This document shows positions 6,243 to 8,672 of a DNA stretch of 8,672 bases, piece after piece. This DNA is from Albimonas sp041685625 (GTDB taxonomy: Bacteria; Pseudomonadota; Alphaproteobacteria; Rhodobacterales; Rhodobacteraceae). Below the pieces are notes generated by a model. It did not search any database. It had not been told where the DNA came from and was given only the letters and a program-made list of their open reading frames with translations. The stretch is taken from contig JAWLFJ010000143.1 of the NCBI GenBank assembly GCA_041685625.1, positions 1 to 8,672 on the forward strand, read 5' to 3'. Every line of letters begins with the position of its first letter. The stretch's first letter is position 1. The translations under genes were made by a program, and so were the position numbers.

Positions 6243-6974
6243 ATGGATGGACGGGACAAGGGTTTGGGGAGTGGCCTCGTGCTGCAACATGCGACGAAGC
6301 GCACGTCGGGCGTGACGGATTTCGGTGGCGACGAGTTCGGCGCGGCCGAATCGAGGGTGGGGATGTCCGGCGTCTATGCGCGTCACGGCAAGCGGGTGTT
6401 CGACGTCGTGCTGTGCCTTGCGGCCGCGCCGTTCGTCGCGCCCTTGGTGGGGGTGCTGAGCGTGGCGGTATGCCTCGACGGCGGTCCGGCCTTCTACGGC
6501 CAGCGCCGTCTCGGCCGGGGCGGACGGGCCTTCATCTGCTGGAAGCTTCGCACCATGGTCTGCGACGCCGACGAGCGGCTCGAGCTGCATCTGGCGGCCG
6601 ATCCGCGGGCGCGGGCCGAGTGGGAGGCGACGCAGAAGCTCCGGAACGATCCGCGGGTGACTCGGTTCGGCCGGTTCCTGCGGGCGAGTTCGCTCGACGA
6701 GCTGCCGCAGCTCTGGAACATCCTGAAGGGTGAGATGAGCGTCGTCGGCCCCCGGCCCTTCACGCCGGATCAGAGCGAACTCTACCATGGGCGCAGCTAC
6801 TATCGTCTGCGCCCGGGGCTGACCGGCTACTGGCAGGTGGGCGAGCGCAACGGCGCGAGCTTCGCGCAGCGCGCCGTGGACGACGCGCGCTATGCGCGGG
6901 AGATGAGCTTCCGCACCGATCTGCGCACGATCCTCAAGACGGTGCGCGTGGTGCTGCGCGGGACCGGCTGCTGA
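6243..6974 (+). CDS. ExoY/WcaJ-type undecaprenyl-phosphate sugar-phosphate transferase
   Basis: Polyprenyl-phosphate hexose-1-phosphate transferase: moves sugar-1-P from a UDP-sugar to undecaprenyl phosphate, the initiating step of exopolysaccharide repeat assembly at the inner membrane. In the 243-residue frame, YARHGKRVFDV (45-55) leads into the single hydrophobic, proline-broken membrane helix (about 53-78). Then come WKLRTM (100-105), the catalytic Asp-Glu pair in SSLDELPQLWNIL (D152, E153), GEMSVVGPRP (163-172) and PGLTGYWQVGERN (191-203). The full catalytic set is present, and the sugar specificity (galactose or glucose) cannot be told. The first ATG is used, but residues 1-40 lack family motifs. 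ATG 6363, with GAGGG 5 nt upstream, would give MSGVYARHGKR and 203 residues, a usual ExoY length. It is divergent from the export/rhamnose operon and presumably acts on the same polymer. Confidence 0.92.
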   Translation: MDGRDKGLGSGLVLQHATKRTSGVTDFGGDEFGAAESRVGMSGVYARHGKRVFDVVLCLAAAPFVAPLVGVLSVAVCLDGGPAFYGQRRLGRGGRAFICWKLRTMVCDADERLELHLAADPRARAEWEATQKLRNDPRVTRFGRFLRASSLDELPQLWNILKGEMSVVGPRPFTPDQSELYHGRSYYRLRPGLTGYWQVGERNGASFAQRAVDDARYAREMSFRTDLRTILKTVRVVLRGTGC

Positions 6975-6992
6975 CGCTGCGGGAATGGTCGG

Positions 6993-7024
6993 CGGCGCCT
7001 CTTGCGCCGGCCCGCGAGTCGGGC
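6993..7024 (+). terminator. Pair of small hairpins after the sugar transferase
   Basis: Two adjacent inverted repeats follow the stop at 6974. CGGCGC-(CTCTT)-GCGCCG spans 6993-7009, and GCCCG-(5 nt)-CGGGC spans 7010-7024, overlapping it at the edge. They fill the short gap before the tRNA. No T-tract follows, so termination is only a possibility. Confidence 0.3.
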
Positions 7025-7047
7025 TATCGACCGGCCCACCCAAGGAT

Positions 7048-7122
7048 GCGGGCGTAGCTCAGGGGTAGAGCACAACCTTGCCAAGGTTGGGGTCGTGAGT
7101 TCGAATCTCATCGCCCGCTCCA
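7048..7122 (+). tRNA. tRNA-Gly, anticodon GCC, with encoded CCA
   Basis: A complete cloverleaf can be drawn. The acceptor stem pairs GCGGGCG (7048-7054) with CGCCCGC (7112-7118). The D arm is GCTC..GAGC with the AGGGGTA loop. The anticodon stem-loop is CAACC-TTGCCAA-GGTTG, placing GCC as anticodon. The T arm is GTGAG-TTCGAAT-CTCAT with one G-T pair, followed by discriminator T and CCA at 7120-7122. It reads glycine codons GGC and GGT. It stands about 73 nt downstream of the sugar transferase, and its 3' end abuts an integrase remnant, so it is the probable integration target of the element to its right. Confidence 0.97.
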
Positions 7123-7133
7123 TGACTTAGCCG

Positions 7134-7160
7134 AGGCTGTGCGGTAGCTCCGCACAGCTT
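7134..7160 (+). terminator. Strong hairpin after tRNA-Gly, probable terminator
   Basis: Perfect 9-bp stem GCTGTGCGG (7136-7144), 5-nt loop TAGCT, CCGCACAGC (7150-7158). It extends to 11 bp with a G-T and an A-T pair at the base. It lies 12 nt after the tRNA CCA and is followed by a pyrimidine-rich, T-containing stretch (CTCTTTCATCTT), not a pure T-run. It also lies just past the stop of the leftward integrase remnant, so it could serve both directions or be part of an attachment region. Confidence 0.6.
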
Positions 7161-7177
7161 CGCGCACTCTTTCATCT

Positions 7178-7562
7178 TCATCGAGTCAGCCTTTCCATTG
7201 CTGCCGCCCCCTCCGCCTGATGGTGGGGGCTGTGGTGCCAGTAGTGATTGCGGATCGTGGCGGGCGACGTGTCGAAGAATTCCGCCGCCGCCTCCACGCT
7301 CAGGCCCCGCATGATCGCCCAGGTGATCGCGGTCCCGCGCATAGAGCGCCAGCACCTCGCCCACCGTCAGCTCCTGCGGGTGAGCGGGACCACCTCGCCC
7401 GGCGGGGGCGCGGCTCGCGAGGTAGTCTTGCAGAGCGTCCTCAGCGCGTTCGCGCTCGCCAGCGCCGCAGCCCGTCCGCCGCTGGACGTTGCCGTCTCGG
7501 ATGACCCATTGGCTTTCGTCGGCGCGCCAGTAGAGGCGCGCGGGGAGTCGCTTCCGGGGCAT
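7178..7562 (-). pseudogene. Tyrosine recombinase (phage/island integrase), internally deleted
   Basis: Two pieces of one integrase lie in different frames. The N-terminal piece starts at ATG 7560-7562 (MPRKRLPARLYWRADESQW) with GGAGG 8 nt upstream. It carries the arm-binding motif pattern ..VIRDG....TGCG..ERE.AE.AL.DYLA, then ELTVGEVLALYAR, about 75 residues. The C-terminal piece is in another frame and ends at TGA 7178-7180. It reads TAITWAIMRGLSVEAAAEFF, then DTSPATIRNHYWHHSPHHQ, the classic end of a tyrosine recombinase with the nucleophile Tyr in NHYWHH. The junction lies at about 7331-7345. Everything between is gone (the family is usually 350-400 residues), including the catalytic Arg and the HxxR box, so it cannot recombine DNA. 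The N-terminal frame runs on through the tRNA antisense, which is not real coding. It lies at the tRNA 3' end, as in tRNA-targeted elements. Confidence 0.85.
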
Positions 7563-7729
7563 TCGGCGAGCCTCCAAAGGTCGTCAGGGGTGAGCCAGAG
7601 GCGCCGGCCATACTTCCGGCGGGGAAGGACGCCACGCTCGATCAGTCCCCGAAGGGTCTTGACGGTGAAGCCCTCGGGAAGCTCGGCCGCGGCGTCCTCC
7701 AGCGTCATCAGCTTGGGAAGCGCGCTCAT
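7367..7729 (-). CDS. Excisionase-like helix-turn-helix protein overlapping the integrase
   Basis: A 120-residue protein. Residues about 8-57 (MTLEDAAAELPEGFTVKTLR, then GVLPRRKYGRRLWLTPDDLW) form an excisionase/MerR-type winged helix-turn-helix. The rest is a Ser/Thr/Ala-rich tail (GSSETATSSGG, then a final GEVVPLTRRS). From memory, HTH proteins next to alphaproteobacterial integrases often have such tails with an SSET block and a V(V/I)PL ending. The tail overlaps the integrase 5' end for about 196 nt in another frame. The ATG at 7727-7729 has GGAGG 8 nt upstream and overlaps the upstream gene's stop by 4 nt (ATGA), so translation is likely coupled. Expected role: directing excision or regulating the element. 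Without an intact integrase beside it, it may now act only as a DNA-binding protein or be functionless. Confidence 0.75.
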   Translation of the reverse strand: MSALPKLMTLEDAAAELPEGFTVKTLRGLIERGVLPRRKYGRRLWLTPDDLWRLAECPGSDSPRASTGAPTKANGSSETATSSGGRAAALASANALRTLCKTTSRAAPPPGEVVPLTRRS

Positions 7730-8520
7730 CCGTCGCCCTCCGGCGTTCCGAACCGCGCCCGGAATTCACTCGTCAGCCGAGCGTGCCGTGCGGCTTCGTG
7801 GCGCCCGTGAAGCTCCAAGTAGCGGTCGCGGTCCGTCTCCACCTCATCCCGCGGGCGGCTGTCATTGCCGAAGCGGGAGTTGACGTGCGCCTCGTATTCG
7901 CGCGTCTCCTCGAAGTTGAGCCCGACGAGCACGTCATTTCCGGCGGCGTCCTTCGTCCACGCCCGGAAGAAATCGTTTTCCGGCCCATAGGGAACGGGCG
8001 GCTCGGGAGCCTTTTCGTCGGGGAACGAAGGCGGCTCCTCGCCCGCCGCCAAGTCTTCAAGCTTGGCGCGCACGCGGTCTATCAAGGCGTCCACCCGGAG
8101 AACCTGCACCGCAGGCGGGAGGTCCGAAGGCGGCTCCTCGTCGTCATGGAACGGAACGCGCATCCAATCGCCATCGGGAAGCGGATACATCACCACCCCG
8201 AAGCCGGTGATGTCGCGCACGCCGAGGCGAGCCTCGATGCTCCGACGCTGCGCGCGCCGATGGATTTCGTCCGCGACCAGATAGAACCAGCGCAGCGGGA
8301 AGCCGATCCCGCTGAGGGTGTGCGCCGCCGTCAGCTTGAGAACGTCGCCGCCGGTGAACAGCCGGCGCCTGCCGGTGCCGGGGTTGTTGCCTCCGTGCAG
8401 CCGCACGAGGTCGCGGTCGAGGGTGTTCTTTAGCTGCGCCGAGGTCAGGCCGGCGACGCGCATCACCTCCGCGCGCGTGAAGCGCGGAACGTCCAGAAGC
8501 TCATCCGTATATGGCGCCAC
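7726..8520 (-). CDS. MerR-like DNA-binding protein of the integrated element (hypothetical)
   Basis: A 264-residue protein whose family I do not recognise beyond its N-terminus. Residues about 12-76 (PRFTRAEVMRVAGLTSAQLK, then RRRLFTGGDVLKLTAAHTLS) fit a MerR-like winged helix-turn-helix. The middle (about 115-185) is acidic and Pro-rich. The C-terminus (about 205-255) is highly charged, with many Arg, Glu and Asp, and may form helices. No membrane segment or signal is seen. The start is GTG 8518-8520, with AGGAG about 8 nt upstream. Its stop overlaps the excisionase-like gene (ATGA), so the two form an operon reading toward the integrase. A palindrome just upstream suggests autoregulation, but this is inference. 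It could be an element regulator or a recombination directionality factor. Confidence 0.72.
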   Translation of the reverse strand: MAPYTDELLDVPRFTRAEVMRVAGLTSAQLKNTLDRDLVRLHGGNNPGTGRRRLFTGGDVLKLTAAHTLSGIGFPLRWFYLVADEIHRRAQRRSIEARLGVRDITGFGVVMYPLPDGDWMRVPFHDDEEPPSDLPPAVQVLRVDALIDRVRAKLEDLAAGEEPPSFPDEKAPEPPVPYGPENDFFRAWTKDAAGNDVLVGLNFEETREYEAHVNSRFGNDSRPRDEVETDRDRYLELHGRHEAARHARLTSEFRARFGTPEGDG

Positions 8521-8532
8521 CGAAGGTCTCCT

Positions 8533-8558
8533 CGTGATCTCTTAAAAGAAGTATCACG
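8533..8558 (-). promoter_or_regulatory. Palindromic operator/promoter candidate upstream of the MerR-like gene
   Basis: Perfect 6-bp arms CGTGAT (8533-8538) and ATCACG (8553-8558) flank a 14-nt AT-rich spacer that contains TCTT..AAGA (8540-8549). This is the most AT-rich patch in the surrounding GC-rich DNA. It ends 12 nt upstream of the GTG start and overlaps the edge of its ribosome-binding region. Read on the minus strand, the CTTTTAAGAG within it could act as a -10 element. A protein bound here would block expression of both downstream HTH genes. Confidence 0.45.
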
Positions 8559-8672
8559 ATGATCCCTAGCGCGCAAGAGCCGGGGTCGCATCCCGCGCCC
8601 CGGCCCTCGCCCCGCCGCGACAGCCGAGGTGCAGCCGCCCGCGGGGTCTCGGCGGTTATGTCGGCACTCGCC

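Noticed and set aside
6225..7043. 272-residue minus-strand frame opposite the sugar transferase
   Set aside because: It is a His/Arg/Pro-rich shadow. The + strand carries a complete set of transferase motifs.
7059..7336. Minus-strand continuation of the integrase N-terminal frame to 7059, with a C-terminus containing GDEIRTHDPNLGK
   Set aside because: This is antisense translation of the tRNA-Gly gene, a well-known spurious peptide in annotations. The real integrase C-terminus is in another frame ending at 7178.
7783..8433. 216-residue + strand frame opposite the MerR-like gene
   Set aside because: It shows no recognisable domain. The minus frame has a strong ribosome-binding site, an HTH domain and an ATGA overlap with its neighbour.
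8559..8672. Possible start of a divergent + strand gene at ATG 8658
   Set aside because: Only five codons are visible and there is no good ribosome-binding site, so it cannot be supported. Nothing else is recognised in this edge segment.
1..8672. CRISPR array or tandem repeat array
   Set aside because: No regularly spaced repeats are seen. Repetition is limited to short GC-triplet runs and scattered inverted repeats.

Overview
The window comes from a high-GC alphaproteobacterium. Codon thirds are strongly G/C-biased, and the integrase module and the exopolysaccharide export genes resemble those of Rhodobacterales and neighbouring alphaproteobacteria. The placement rests on recognising gene families by eye, not on a database search.

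Left edge (1-308): a degenerate 3' remnant of an IS630-type transposase lies on the + strand. It is followed by a GC-rich non-coding stretch with strong inverted repeats, just past the end of the large leftward operon.

Left and centre (309-5961, minus strand): six tightly packed genes read leftward as one probable operon. First comes a short Wza/OPX-like periplasmic polysaccharide export protein, then a putative outer-membrane beta-barrel protein. After these comes the complete dTDP-L-rhamnose pathway in the order rfbC, rfbB, rfbD, rfbA. Junctions range from a 1-nt overlap to about 31 nt. The operon couples supply of an activated sugar (glucose-1-P to dTDP-rhamnose) to an export route for a rhamnose-containing surface or secreted polysaccharide. 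The export protein appears to lack a membrane-spanning domain, so the adjacent barrel may be the actual outer-membrane pore.

Centre right (5962-6974): a roughly 250-bp divergent intergenic region separates that operon from a + strand ExoY/WcaJ-type initiating sugar-phosphate transferase. That enzyme would load the first sugar onto undecaprenyl phosphate. No polymerase, flippase, co-polymerase or other glycosyltransferase is inside the window.

Right (7048-8672): a tRNA-Gly(GCC) gene with encoded CCA is followed by what looks like the end of an integrated element. Reading leftward toward the tRNA are a MerR-like DNA-binding protein gene, an excisionase-like HTH gene joined to it by an ATGA overlap, and a tyrosine-recombinase gene. 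The integrase is broken: only its N-terminal arm domain and its C-terminal tail remain, in different frames, with the catalytic middle deleted. The excisionase-like frame overlaps the start of the integrase by about 196 nt in another frame. A palindrome in an AT-richer patch upstream of the MerR-like gene is a candidate operator.

I did not find a clearly undescribed system. The items most worth checking are the out-of-frame xis/int overlap with the deleted integrase, and the possible split (OPX plus barrel) exporter.
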